Shown: positions 55,601-64,000 of the stretch, in pieces
Layout: each line of letters begins with the position of its first letter
Position numbering within the stretch: the first letter of the stretch is position 1
Assembly: GCA_964036045.1 (NCBI GenBank)
Contig: OZ038399.1
Location: 27,665,349 to 27,729,348, forward strand
Direction: 5' to 3'
Source: Eutreptiella sp. 'Long Island Sound 2002'
Taxonomy: Eukaryota > Euglenozoa > Euglenophyceae > Eutreptiales > Eutreptiaceae
Length of the DNA stretch: 64,000 nucleotides
Program-made: the position numbers and the translations under genes
Notes under the pieces: model-generated
The model's database searches: none
What the model was told of the DNA's origin: nothing
The model's input: only the letters and a program-made list of their open reading frames with translations

Positions 55601-58600
55601 TGCAGGGGGACAGGGTGTGTGGAGGGGGACAGGGTGTGTGGAGGGGGACAGGCTGTATGGAGGGGGACAGGGTGTATGGAGGGGGACAGGGTGTGTGGAG
55701 GGGGACAGGGTGTATGGAGGGGGACAGGGTGTGTGGAGGGGGACAGGGTGTGTGGAGGGGGACAGGGTGTGTGGAGGGGGACAGGGTGTGTGCAGGAGGA
55801 CAGGGTGTATGGAGGGGGACAGGGTGTGTGCAGGGGGGACAGGGTGTGTGCAGGGGGACAGGGTGTATGGAGGGGGACAGGGTGTGTGCAGGGGGACAGG
55901 GTGTGTGGAGGGGGACAGGGTGTGTGGAGGGGGACAGGCTGTATGGAGGGGGACAGGGTGTATGGAGGGGGACAGGGTGTGTGGAGGGGGACAGGGTGTG
56001 TGGAGGAGGACAGGGTGTGTGCAGGGGGACAGGGTGTGTGCAGGGGGACAGGGTGTGTGCAGGGGGACAGGGTGTGTGCAGGGGGACAGGGTGTGTGCAG
56101 GGGGACAGGGTGTGTGCAGGGGGACAGGGTGTGTGGAGGGGGAGAGGGTGTGTGCAGGGGGACAGGGTGTGTGCAGGGGGACAGGGTGTGTGCAGGGGGA
56201 CAGGGTATGTGGAGGGGGACAGGGTGTATGCAGGGGGACAGGGTGTGTGCAGGGGGACAGGGTGTGTGCAGGGGGACAGGGTGTGTGCAGGGGGACAGGG
56301 TGTGTGCAGGGGGACAGGGTGTGTGCAGGCGGACAGGGTGTGTGCAGGGGGACAGGGTGTGTGGAGGGGACAGGGTGTGTGGAGGGGGAGAGGGTGTGTG
56401 CAGGGGGACAGGGTGTGTGCAGGGGGACAGGGTGTGTGCAGCGGGACAGGGTATGTGGAGGGGGACAGGGTGTATGCAGGGGGACAGGGTGTGTGCAGGG
56501 GGACAGGGTGTGTGGAGGGGGACAGGGTGTGTGGAGGGGGACAGGGTGTGTGGAGGGGGACAGGGTGTGTGGAGGGGGACAGGGTGTGTGCAGGAGGACA
56601 GGGTGTATGGAGGGGGACAGGGTGTGTGCAGGGGGGACAGGGTGTGTGCAGGGGGACAGGGTGTATGGAGGGGGACAGGGTGTGTGCAGCAGGACAGGGT
56701 GTGTGGAGGGGGACAGGGTGTGTGGAGGGGGACAGGCTGTATGGAAGGGGACAGGGTGTATGGAGGGGGACAGGGTGTGTGGAGGGGGACAGGGTGTGTG
56801 GAGGGGGACAGGGTGTGTGCAGGGGGACAGGGTGTGTGCAGGGGGACAGGGTGTGTGGAGGGGGACAGGGTGTGTGGAGGGGGACAGGGTGTGTGCAGGG
56901 GGACAGGGTGTGTGCAGGGGGACAGGGTGTGTGGAGGGGGACAGGGTGTGTGCAGGGGGACAGGGTGTGTGCAGGGGGACAGGGTGTGTGCAGGGGGACA
57001 GGGTGTGTGCAGGGGGACAGGGTGTGTGCAGGGGGACAGGGTATGTGGAGGGGGACAGGGTGTATGGAGGGGGACAGGGTGTGTGCAGGGGGGACAGGGT
57101 GTGTGCAGGGGGACAGGGTGTATGGAGGGGGACAGGGTGTGTGCAGGGGGACAGGGTGTGTGGAGGGGGACAGGGTGTGTGGAGGGGGACAGGCTGTATG
57201 GAGGGGGACAGGGTTTATGGAGGGGGACAGGGTGTGTGGAGGGGGACAGGGTGTGTGGAGGGGGACAGGGTGTGTGCAGGGGGACAGGGTGTGTGTAGGG
57301 GGACAGGGTGTGTGGAGGGGGACAGGGTGTGTGCAGGGGGACAGGGTGTGTGCAGGGGGACAGGGTGTGTGCAGGGGGACAGGGTGTGTGGAGGGGGAGA
57401 GGGTGTGTGCAGGGGGACAGGGTGTGTGCAGGGGGACAGGGTGTGTGCAGGGGGACAGGGTATGTGGAGGGGGACAGGGTGTATGCAGGGGGACAGGGTG
57501 TGTGCAGGGGGACAGGGTGTGTGCAGGGGGACAGGGTGTATGGAGGGGGACAGGGTGTGTGCAGGGGGACAGGGTGTGTGCAGGGGGACAGGGTGTATGG
57601 AGGGGGACAGGGTGTGTGCAGGGGGACAGGGTGTGTGCAGGGGGACAGGGTGTGTGCAGGGGGACAGGGTGTGTGCAGGGGGACAGGGTGTGTGCAGGGG
57701 GACAGGGTGTGTGCAGGGGGACAGGGTGTGTGGAGGGGGACAGGGTGTGTGGAGGGGGACAGGGTGTATGGAGGGGGACAGGGTGTATGGAGGGGGACAG
57801 GGTGTGTGGAGGGGGACAGGGTGTGTGCAGGGGGACAGGGTGTGTGCAGGGGGACAGGGTGTGTGCAGGGGGACAGGGTGTGTGGAGGGGGACAGGGTGT
57901 ATGGAGGGGGACAGGGTGTGTGCAGGGGGACAGGGTGTGTGCAGGGGGACAGGGTGTATGGAGGGGGACAGGGTGTGTGCAGGGGGACAGGGTGTGTGCA
58001 GGGGGACAGGGTGTATGGAGGGGGACAGGGTGTGTGGAGGGGGACAGGGTGTGTGCAGGGGGACAGGGTGTGTGCAGGGGGACAGGGTATGTGGAGGGGG
58101 ACAGGGTGTATGCAGGGGGACAGGGTGTGTGCAGGGGGACAGGGTGTGTGCAGGGGGACAGGGTGTATGGAGGGGGACAGGGTGTGTGCAGGGGGACAGG
58201 GTGTGTGCAGGGGGACAGGGTGTATGGAGGGGGACAGGGTGTGTGCAGGGGGACAGGGTGTGTGCAGGGGGACAGGGTGTGTGCAGGGGGACAGGGTGTG
58301 TGCAGGGGGACAGGGTGTGTGCAGGGGGACAGGGTGTGTGCAGGGGGACAGGGTGTGTGGAGGGGGACAGGGTGTATGGAGGGGGACAGGGTGTGTGCAG
58401 GGGGACAGGGTGTGTGGAGGGGGACAGGGTGTATGGAGGGGGACAGGGTGTATGGAGGGGGACAGGGTGTGTGGAGGGGGACAGGGTGTATGGAGGGGGA
58501 CAGGGTGTGTGCAGGGGGACAGGGTATGTGGAGGGGGACAGGGTGTATGGAGGGGGACAGGGTGTGTGCAGGGGGACAGGGTGTGTGCAGGGGGACAGGG

Positions 58601-61600
58601 TGTGTGCAGGGGGACAGGGTGTGTGGAGGGGGACAGGGTGTGTGCAGGGGGACAGGGTGTGTGCAGGGGGACAGGGTATGTGGAGGGGGACAGGGTGTAT
58701 GCAGGGGGACAGGGTGTGTGCAGGGGGACAGGGTGTGTGGAGGGGGACAGGGTGTATGGAGGGGGACAGGGTGTGTGCAGGGGGACAGGGTGTGTGCAGG
58801 GGGACAGGGTGTATGGAGGGGGACAGGGTGTGTGCAGGGGGACAGGGTGTGTGCAGGGGGACAGGGTGTGTGCAGGGGGACAGGGTGTGTGCAGGGGGAC
58901 AGGGTGTGTGGAGGGGGACAGGGTGTGTGCAGGGGGACAGGGTGTATGGAGGGGGACAGGGTGTATGGAGGGGGACAGGGTGTGTGGAGGGGGACAGGGT
59001 GTGTGCAGGGGGACAGGGTGTGTGGAGGGGGACAGGGTGTGTGCAGGGGGACAGGGTGTGTGGAGGGGGACAGGGTGTATGGAGGGGGACAGGGTGTATG
59101 GAGGGGGACAGGGTGTGTGGAGGGGGACAGGGTGTATGGAGGGGGACAGGGTGTGTGGAGGGGGAGAGGGTGTGTGCAGGGGGACAGGGTGTGTGCAGGG
59201 GGACAGGGTATGTGGAGGGGGACAGGGTGTATGGAGGGGGACAGGGTGTGTGCAGGGGGACAGGGTGTGTGCAGGGGGACAGGGTGTATGGAGGGGGACA
59301 GGGTGTGTGCAGGGGGACAGGGTGTGTGCAGGGGGACAGGGTGTATGGAGGGGGACAGGGTGTGTGCAGGGGGACAGGGTGTGTGCAGGGGGACAGGGTG
59401 TGTGCAGGGGGACAGGGTGTGTGCAGGGGGACAGGGTGTGTGGAGGGGGACAGGGTGTATGGAGGGGGACAGGGTGTATGGAGGGGGACAGGGTGTGTGG
59501 AGGGGGACAGGGTGTATGGAGGGGGACAGGGTGTGTGGAGGGGGACAGGGTGTGTGCAGGGGGACAGGGTGTGTGCAGGGGGACAGGGTATGTGGAGGGG
59601 GACAGGGTGTATGGAGGGGGACAGGGTGTGTGCAGGGGGACAGGGTGTGTGCAGGGGGACAGGGTGTATGGAGGGGGACAGGGTGTGTGCAGGGGGACAG
59701 GGTGTGTGCAGGGGGACAGGGTGTATGGAGGGGGACAGGGTGTGTGGAGGGGGACAGGGTGTGTGCAGGGGGACAGGGTGTGTGGAGGGGGACAGGGTGT
59801 GTGCAGGGGGACAGGGTGTATGGAGGGGGACAGGGTGTGTGCAGGGGGACAGGGTGTATGGAGGGGGACAGGGTGTATGGAGGGGGACAGGGTGTGTGCA
59901 GGGGGACAGGGTGTGTGCAGGGGGACAGGGTGTATGGAGGGGGACAGGGTGTGTGCAGGGGGACAGGGTGTGTGCAGGGGGACAGGGTGTGTGCAGGGGG
60001 ACAGGGTGTGTGGAGGGGGACAGGGTGTGTGGAGGGGGACAGGGTGTGTGCAGGGGGACAGGGTGTGTGGAGGGGGACAGGGTGTGTGGAGGGGGACAGG
60101 GTGTATGGAGGGGGACAGGGTGTATGGAGGGGGACAGGGTGTTTGGAGGGGGACAGGGTGTATGGAGGGGGACAGGGTGTGTGCAGGGGGACAGGGTGTG
60201 TGCAGGGGGACAGGTTGTGTGCAGGGGGACAGGGTATGTGGAGGGGGACAGGGTGTATGGAGGGGGACAGGGTGTGTGCAGGGGGACAGGGTGTGTGCAG
60301 GGGGACAGGGTGTATGGAGGGGGACAGGGTGTGTGCAGGGGGACAGGGTGTGTGCAGGGGGACAGGGTGTATGGAGGGGGACAGGGTGTGTGCAGGGGGA
60401 CAGGGTGTGTGCAGGGGGACAGGGTGTGTGCAGGGGGACAGGGTGTGTGCAGGGGGACAGGGTGTGTGGAGGGGGACAGGGTGTGTGGAGGGGGACAGGG
60501 TGTGTGGAGGGGGACAGGGTGTATGGAGGGGGACAGGGTGTATGGAGGGGGACAGGGTATGTGGAGGGGGACAGGCCGTGTGGAGGGGGACGTGGCGTGT
60601 AAAGTGGTGAGAGCAGAGCAATGCATTGTGCAGACCACTTGGCAGGGGCAGCGGGGCACACCAGCGGTGCAAAGATCGCTCCCGTGCTGATGCCGTATGC
60701 AACTTGGCGCTCAAGAACCAAAGGGACAGTGCTGACCCCCCACGACAAGAACATCAGCGACTCGTACAAATTGCTCAGTGGAAAATGGCCTGAGGCAGCA
60801 GCAGTGCACAGAAACGTGGCTGCTGCAAGCAGCAGTACGGGGACAGAGTGGCCTGAGGCCGCGTGGCACAGGGCGCTATCTGAATGTGCGGATGCGATGC
60901 GCTCTGTTTGCAATAATTCACAGGCGGACCAACTCCGGGGGGGAGGGCACTCCAGGCCTGTTTCCAAACAATCCCCCCGCCTTCGTAGGCTCTCTGGGCT
61001 GGGCCCACCAAAATGACCCCACACACCCCCAATCCACATTCCACACATTTGACAGATCATACCTCAAATGGGTACCTTCCCCCCCCCCCCCTTGCAATCC
61101 CCCCCCCAAATGTCGGGCCGGTTCCCCCCCATGGGAGGGGGGACGGTCACCAAATGACGGTCCCCCCCCTGGATTGGGGGGGGGGGGGGATTGCACCACA
61201 AAACTGTACCCTAGTATCACAGTGTAAATCAGCTTTGGCGCCTTGTAAAATTTGTCTTTGGCACCTAGTATTTCCTATGCTTTTTGGGCCAAGTGACTGT
61301 TCCCCCCCAGGGGGGGGGGGGATTACAAGGGGGTAAGGTAGTGCCCCTCGTTGGGGACAGGCACTACACCCACTGGTTCGAACCACCTACCCTACTTGGG
61401 GGAGGGCACTGCCTGTTTCCGATGCACTCCAACAAAAAATTTTCTGTGAGCCCCATGCAGTTGCCCTCATCCAAACCTTGCGGGAAGACATCATTATGGG
61501 AAACTTGAAAGCTTGGCCCTTCGAGCCTAGTTGCTACACCCCCCACCCCTTTATTTGGACAGGCTTGGAGGGCCCCCTCCCCCAGGGTTGCAATGGACCA

Positions 61601-63782
61601 GGGGCACAGAGGGGGGCGACTCGGGGATGGTGGGTCCAAACAGATGGACCGCAAAATGATCGCCACATCGCACTGGTGGCTATATGAAGCCTGCGAGAAA
61701 TTGGCTTCAACGCTGGCAAACACATAAGGGTATCTGGTGCCTTCGGCGCGCACGGTCATGTTAGGCCCAAGCCCCCCCTTCATTCAACCTGCATGCCCCC
61801 CCCCCCCCCAGTCGCACACCGTGATCTGCAGCTGATGGCAATGGAGGACCCAACCGGCTATGCACCAGCCGCTTGGAGAAATCCCAGCAAGCAGAGAGCG
61901 ACCCCCCACCCCTGAATGTTGTATGTGATTGACCTTAACCGCACCTGAACCCACTTTTTTCAACGTAAGGCCCCAGCAAAGCCCGCGGCTGCCCTTGGCC
62001 TCCACATGTGGCCGAAGGCCAGAGAGGGACGTGCGGGGGATTCGTGGACCAACACTGAGGAGCCCCCGTGCAGTGTTTGCTCTCCGTGAATGTGGTAGGA
62101 GAGGGACAGCTCCCTTGCCTCTGGGCCGGGAATGACCTGGAGTCTAGCTGTCCGATGCGCCTGGCGGCCAGGAGGGGGTCAGGGCCCCCCCTCTCCCCCT
62201 TGTGGTTGGTCTAAGACCTCCAACGCAGCTACAGAACCTGCTGTCGAACAAGGGATTGGGGATGGTCAGGGCTAATGTCCCGGCCTCAGACCCGTGTGCC
62301 CCCACCCCTCGATCCGGCCCTCCCTCCTCGCTCCCAAACCCTTCGTCTGCCCTCTCAAACCCCCTCCCAAGTGCAGACTGTCCCACGCCCAAAGAGGAGT
62401 GGTCCCTGGTTGAGGGAGTAGGGGCTGAGGAGGGAGGACAGGGCTTTTGGGGAGCCCAGGGAGGGGGGAGGGCAGGGATGAAGGGGCTTCGAAAAACGCC
62501 ACCAAATCGTAACCGGTGGTTGGGACAGCGGTTGGGAGACAAGGCTGAGGAAAGCGCAGCTCGATTGTGGAAATCAGCGTAACTCGCTTTTTTATTTTTG
62601 TTTTTGGCGTAAGCCGCGCAACTTTTTTTTTGGGGCGTAAATCGCATTTTTTTTTGATGGAAATTTATTTCTTTTTTGGGGCAAGTCGCATATGGAAAAA
62701 AACACCGTTTTTTTCTTGACACGACAAGGCCCACCAGTCACGACATGGGCGTTGAGGGCGGGATGGTTGGGGCGGAACAAACCGTCACCCCGGAGGGAGA
62801 GGTACCCCTCCGCACCTTCAAGCGCATGCCTGTGAGGGGAGTCTGGGCGCAGGCCTCCACTGTTGCCCCTGGTGCCTCTGAAGCTCTGTCCTCATTCCCC
62901 ACCAGCTTCTCCTCACCAGCCCCGGGCCTCTCCACTCGTCTCCCGAGCCGCCCATGCCTCTCAAGACTCTTCTTCCCCTCTCGGTTGGCGCAGGGTCCCC
63001 TTGCCAAATCACCGACTGGTCCGGGACATGGGAGTGGGGAGGGGGGGAGGTTCAGTACAGCTCTCAACGCCCACACCTGCCGTGTGATGCGGCAGGGTCC
63101 AGAGTGGGGGGCAGGGAAAATGGGGGGGGAGTTGGCACAAGGCCTCAGTATCTGATTGTTTGCCTTTGGCAGCGCCTATTGGCCTCTCGCCACTGCTCAC
63201 CCCGACCCTCTGTGGGCCCAAACGTGTTTTGGTTGTGTCAACGCAGCCCCCGGATGTCTTGTCCTGTTTGACTACTCCGGGGGTCGGCCGTCCCAGAGAC
63301 GGGCCGTTGCCCGTGCCGTTGCCCGTGGCGGGCGGGGGCGGAGGCAAAATGTTTTCCGCTTTTTTTTTGGCAAAGTCGAATTCCCCGTTCAATTCCGAGC
63401 ATTTTTTGACTGCACATAAGTGGGGCTAAAAATTGTTGACGCCTCCCCACAACTGAAAAAAAAAAAACAACAGAAAAATCCCAGCAGACACAACTATATA
63501 CTCCAAAGCACCTGACGAGCTGTCAGGCCATTGTCAGCCCCGCTCTGTACGCAGAAGAATTGCTGCTGCCAAGTGGTGTAGGTTTGGGGGGGCTGGGGGG
63601 GGGGGGGGGCAAATTAAGGGCCGGTCCCCACGTCAACGCCCCCGCGTGGTGCGGACTCAGCCCCAACCCAGACCTCACCCATTGTGGCCGTGTGCGATGT
63701 GGATGGCACAGACCGATGTATGCCCAGCGGAATGAAAGCAATGCGGCCATCAGCAGATTGGACGACACCATCCCGGCGTAGC
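42306..63782 (-). CDS. ccsA: CcsA, cytochrome c-type biogenesis (heme handling) protein, nuclear split gene, 5' end outside window
   Basis: Six exons join 63782-63714, 60789-60662, 52981-52822, 51940-51665, 48604-48479 and 42421-42306. All five introns are GT-AG and every junction restores the reading frame and the CcsA alignment. About 290 residues are covered. Conserved blocks in order are [32 protein letters not shown], a membrane segment to [42 protein letters not shown], the tryptophan-rich [18 protein letters not shown], then [18 protein letters not shown]. In System II cytochrome c maturation CcsA works with Ccs1 in the thylakoid membrane to move and attach heme; the WWD motif and the His in MMHVS and GLHSYG are the heme-handling signatures. 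The first membrane segment and any transit peptide must lie to the right of the window. CcsA is normally plastid-encoded, so this copy implies gene transfer to the nucleus. Confidence 0.93.
43952..44276. repeat. Compound microsatellite (CA, CCCA and GA runs)
   Basis: Alternating (CA)n and CG, then CCCA/CCCACA-type repeats, then about 15 CA units followed by about 15 GA units ending near 44271. The Thr/His/Pro-rich frames here are repeat translations. Confidence 0.95.
44277..46167. other. GC-rich intronic block with degenerate repeats
   Basis: Long GC-rich stretch with open frames on both strands but no conserved domain. A motif close to CATACCANCAGGCGGCTATC followed by GGGTGCCCCCCAGG recurs imperfectly near 44880, 44925, 45225, 45545, 45620 and 45725. 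Several poly-C tracts, the longest just before the N gap. Confidence 0.55.
46168..46367. other. Assembly gap (200 N)
   Basis: Exactly 200 Ns between a poly-C tract and a CA repeat. The round number suggests a placeholder, so the true length is unknown. Confidence 0.99.
46368..46697. repeat. (CA)n microsatellite with interspersed GA and CG variants
   Basis: About 330 bp of CA dinucleotides interrupted by ACGAACAC and GCACGCACG variants, starting directly after the gap. Cys/Val- or Thr/His-rich frames over it are not genes. Confidence 0.97.
47520..47528. repeat. 9 bp target site duplication, left (ATGCCCACC)
   Basis: ATGCCCACC precedes the MITE here and follows it at 48107-48115. Confidence 0.85.
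47529..48106. mobile_element. MITE with 18 bp terminal inverted repeats, Mutator-like
   Basis: Terminal inverted repeats AGGCTTCGTTTATAAGAG at 47529-47546 and its complement at 48088-48105. The 578 bp element is flanked by the 9 bp direct duplication ATGCCCACC, the length typical of Mutator-like elements. Each end holds a block with GACCCACCCACCC words between poly-G and poly-C runs (47541-47642 and 47996-48087), so the ends form an extended imperfect inverted repeat. The core has a minus-strand tRNA-like sequence at about 47730-47805 (GGTTGGTAGCCCAGT..., B box AGTTCAAACCC). No transposase frame. Confidence 0.88.
48107..48115. repeat. 9 bp target site duplication, right (ATGCCCACC)
   Basis: Right copy of the duplication flanking the MITE; one G at 48106 separates it from the inverted repeat. 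Confidence 0.85.
48479..48604 (-). CDS. ccsA: ccsA exon with the WWD motif
   Basis: Acceptor TATTTAG, 126 nt, donor AGAG|GTGTGC. Reads (G)[20 protein letters not shown], then a membrane segment to [12 protein letters not shown]. This tryptophan-rich block is the signature of heme handling proteins and is the most conserved part of CcsA. Confidence 0.96.
48605..51664 (-). other. ccsA intron 4 (3.06 kb, phase 1)
   Basis: Donor TCAG|GTCTGG, acceptor TTTAG. It contains one family C element, several poly-C/poly-G palindromes (48890-48912, 50270-50292) and no recognised gene. Confidence 0.85.
49376..49983 (+). mobile_element. tRNA-pair inverted-repeat element (family C), copy 4
   Basis: Best-preserved copy. 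Inverted CACCTCGAAGAGATG (49400-49414) and CACCTCGAAGAGAGG (complement at 49966-49980) bound it, with shared outer sequence ATTCTATTGCCTTCGG on the left. Inside, a plus-strand tRNA-like module at about 49534-49606 (A box TGGCCGAATGG, B box GGTTTGAATCC) faces a minus-strand module at about 49629-49700 (AAATGGTAACGCAGC, B box GGTTCGAATCC). The two modules are about 80% alike, so they form a foldback with tRNA-like arms. No target duplication was clear. Confidence 0.82.
51665..51940 (-). CDS. ccsA: ccsA exon with variable loop and membrane segment
   Basis: Acceptor GCTGCAG, 276 nt, donor TCAG|GTCTGG. After YLFVSRNQ comes a long acidic, Ser/Pro-rich loop (about 50 residues, no membrane character), then [20 protein letters not shown] and LLTIGIIS. 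The loop position matches the poorly conserved stroma- or lumen-side loop of CcsA; the LSYRT block is conserved. Confidence 0.93.
51941..52821 (-). other. ccsA intron 3 (0.88 kb, phase 1)
   Basis: Donor ATGG|GTGTGTG, acceptor GCTGCAG. No features recognised in it. Confidence 0.85.
52822..52981 (-). CDS. ccsA: ccsA exon with conserved histidine
   Basis: Acceptor CCGTCCAG, 160 nt, donor ATGG|GTGTG. Reads [20 protein letters not shown], then [20 protein letters not shown] and [13 protein letters not shown]. The MHVS histidine and the SNW-LM-MHV block are invariant features of CcsA. Phase 0 at its start, phase 1 at its end. Confidence 0.95.
53105..54885. mobile_element. Terminal-inverted-repeat element carrying a minisatellite (1,781 bp)
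   Basis: About 80 bp inverted repeats, including TTCGGCGTACCTATCGGCTC and TCGGCGTACTTATCGGCTCG, lie at 53105-53195 and in inverse at 54795-54885. They enclose the 275 bp higher-order array. The element interrupts the 19 bp minisatellite. GACAGGGTG stands on both sides (53096-53104 and 54886-54894), and removing the element with one copy restores an uninterrupted repeat unit. A 9 bp duplication fits Mutator-like transposition. No transposase. Confidence 0.8.
53206..54722. repeat. Minisatellite with 275 bp higher-order unit
   Basis: Basic units of 82-100 bp contain CCCTTTAATAACATGACTCC and GACCGCCTTTTGTGTGTTCC. Groups of three form a higher-order repeat whose start recurs at about 53274, 53543, 53818 and 54093 (269-275 bp). 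The last units are more divergent. The array fills the inverted-repeat element. Confidence 0.94.
54886..60600. repeat. 19 bp minisatellite, about 300 copies (5.7 kb)
   Basis: The unit is GGTGTGTGCAGGGGGACAG with two main variable sites (GTGTG or GTATG; GCAGG or GGAGG), giving three common variants in irregular order. Rare variants mark local duplications, for example a unit with an extra G (GCAGGGGGGACAG at about 55545, 55830, 56630 and 57085) and GGCTGTATGG. One more unit at 53079-53104 lies left of the inserted element. Since 19 leaves remainder one on division by three, all three frames of a strand translate to the same peptide, and long stop-free frames of up to about 2,000 codons arise on both strands without coding meaning. 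Confidence 0.98.
60662..60789 (-). CDS. ccsA: ccsA exon with [11 protein letters not shown]
   Basis: Acceptor CTGCCTCAG, 128 nt, donor CTG|GTGTGC. Reads (G)[16 protein letters not shown], then [20 protein letters not shown] and AIFAPL. The [11 protein letters not shown] block is nearly invariant in CcsA. An alternative acceptor lies at about 60831 (CTTGCAG), but using 60790 joins to the upstream exon at exactly the family spacing (RWAYI-G-HFPL). Confidence 0.95.
60790..63713 (-). other. ccsA intron 1 (2.92 kb, phase 1)
   Basis: Donor ATCG|GTCTGTG, acceptor CCTCAG. It contains poly-C/poly-G inverted tracts at 61080-61325, a T-rich stretch at 62580-62715, and no gene I can support. Confidence 0.75.
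63714..63782 (-). CDS. ccsA: ccsA exon, most upstream seen
   Basis: Acceptor TTGCACAG, 69 nt, donor ATCG|GTCTG. Reads [20 protein letters not shown] then YI, matching the second membrane segment of CcsA that leads directly into the [12 protein letters not shown] block. It starts with two bases of a split codon, so at least one more exon lies upstream. Confidence 0.85.
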
Positions 63783-64000
63783 CTGTGCAACAGAAGGCAG
63801 GGGACCAGGGGAGAAGAAGAGAACAATGCCTGCGTCTCCGTTGGCGGTCAGAATATCAAGACATCTTTGACTGGGTGGATGTGGGGACCGCGAGGAGGTC
63901 AGGGCGCTTCCTAATTCAGGAAAAAAAACGGAACGCGGGCGACCGACCCCACACTCCGCCGAATCCAGGTGGTCCGTCAGCCGTCCAGCGGACCGGTGGA
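63783..64000. other. Right edge, no exon recognised
   Basis: The N-terminal CcsA exons (first membrane segment, transit peptide) should lie on this side, but nothing in these 218 bases matches them. It is read as the 3' part of the next ccsA intron. Confidence 0.4.

Larger units (their letters stand above)
52982..60661 (-). other. ccsA intron 2 (7.68 kb, phase 0)
   Basis: Donor CTG|GTGTGC, acceptor CCAG. More than 95% of it is repeat: the 19 bp minisatellite and, inserted in it, a terminal-inverted-repeat element built of a second minisatellite. The sense-strand intron RNA would be a C-rich, G-poor repeat. Confidence 0.85.

Noticed and set aside
54721-61060. Open frames of 1,100-2,000 codons on both strands
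   Set aside because: They are translations of a 19 bp tandem repeat without stop words. All three frames per strand give the same periodic peptide. The only real coding part, at 60662-60789, is a ccsA exon that happens to be in frame with one of them.
61364-61783. 139-codon minus-strand frame ([20 protein letters not shown]...)
   Set aside because: Part of it looks protein-like, but no splice sites link it to CcsA and no family is recognised.
62144-63155. Frames of 110-196 codons on both strands in ccsA intron 1
   Set aside because: GC-rich, overlapping on both strands, no conserved motif, and not needed for CcsA continuity.
42306-63782. Plastid genome or recent plastid DNA insertion as source of ccsA
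   Set aside because: Exons are separated by long GT-AG introns full of nuclear-type repeats, codon use is GC-rich, and no other plastid genes are nearby.

Overview
The window is nuclear DNA of a eukaryote, most likely a green-lineage alga. That follows from a split gene with GT-AG introns for CcsA, the plastid c-type cytochrome assembly protein, from several chromodomain-bearing Ty3/gypsy-type retrotransposons, and from long microsatellites, minisatellites and homopolymers. A prasinophyte would fit, but that is inference; no rRNA or other species marker is present.

Positions 1-38216 are almost entirely nested retrotransposons, all read on the minus strand. Family A is present as a complete 10,870 bp element at 9295-20164: two 534 bp TG...CA LTRs, a 5 bp target duplication, PBS, PPT, then Gag, protease, a Dam-like methyltransferase domain, RT-RNase H, integrase and chromodomain. 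A second A copy enters the window truncated at 1-2550. Element A sits inside family B (gag, protease, RT-RNase H, integrase-chromodomain), whose left copy is split by the insertion. B and its 3.3 kb 5' flank were duplicated in tandem with a 10,549 bp unit; the second unit is 27668-38216. The B integrase is also split by a 3 kb segment holding a 190 bp satellite. Both B copies carry stops and frameshifts. The A copies carry single-base indels but are young: the two LTRs differ at about four positions.

Positions 38217-42305 are intergenic, with one copy of a tRNA-like inverted-repeat element and one candidate exon of an unknown gene.

Positions 42306-63782 (minus strand) hold the ccsA gene. Six exons are recognised by conserved CcsA blocks, and their reading phases match across every GT-AG junction. 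They span 21.5 kb for about 290 codons; the N-terminal exons and any transit peptide lie beyond the right edge. The introns hold the repeats: a 578 bp MITE with 9 bp target duplications, a 0.6 kb element with two convergent tRNA-like modules, a 1.8 kb terminal-inverted-repeat element made mainly of a 275 bp higher-order minisatellite, and a 5.7 kb array of about 300 copies of a 19 bp repeat. A 200-N assembly gap lies in the last intron. The very long ORFs across the arrays are repeat artefacts.

The points most worth a second look are the split nuclear ccsA; a Gag start codon and first 54 codons encoded inside the LTR and read through the primer-binding site, which on insertion made an in-frame fusion to the B reverse transcriptase; the methyltransferase domain between protease and RT; Gag and Pol in one frame separated by a single UAG; and the tRNA-like paired elements.
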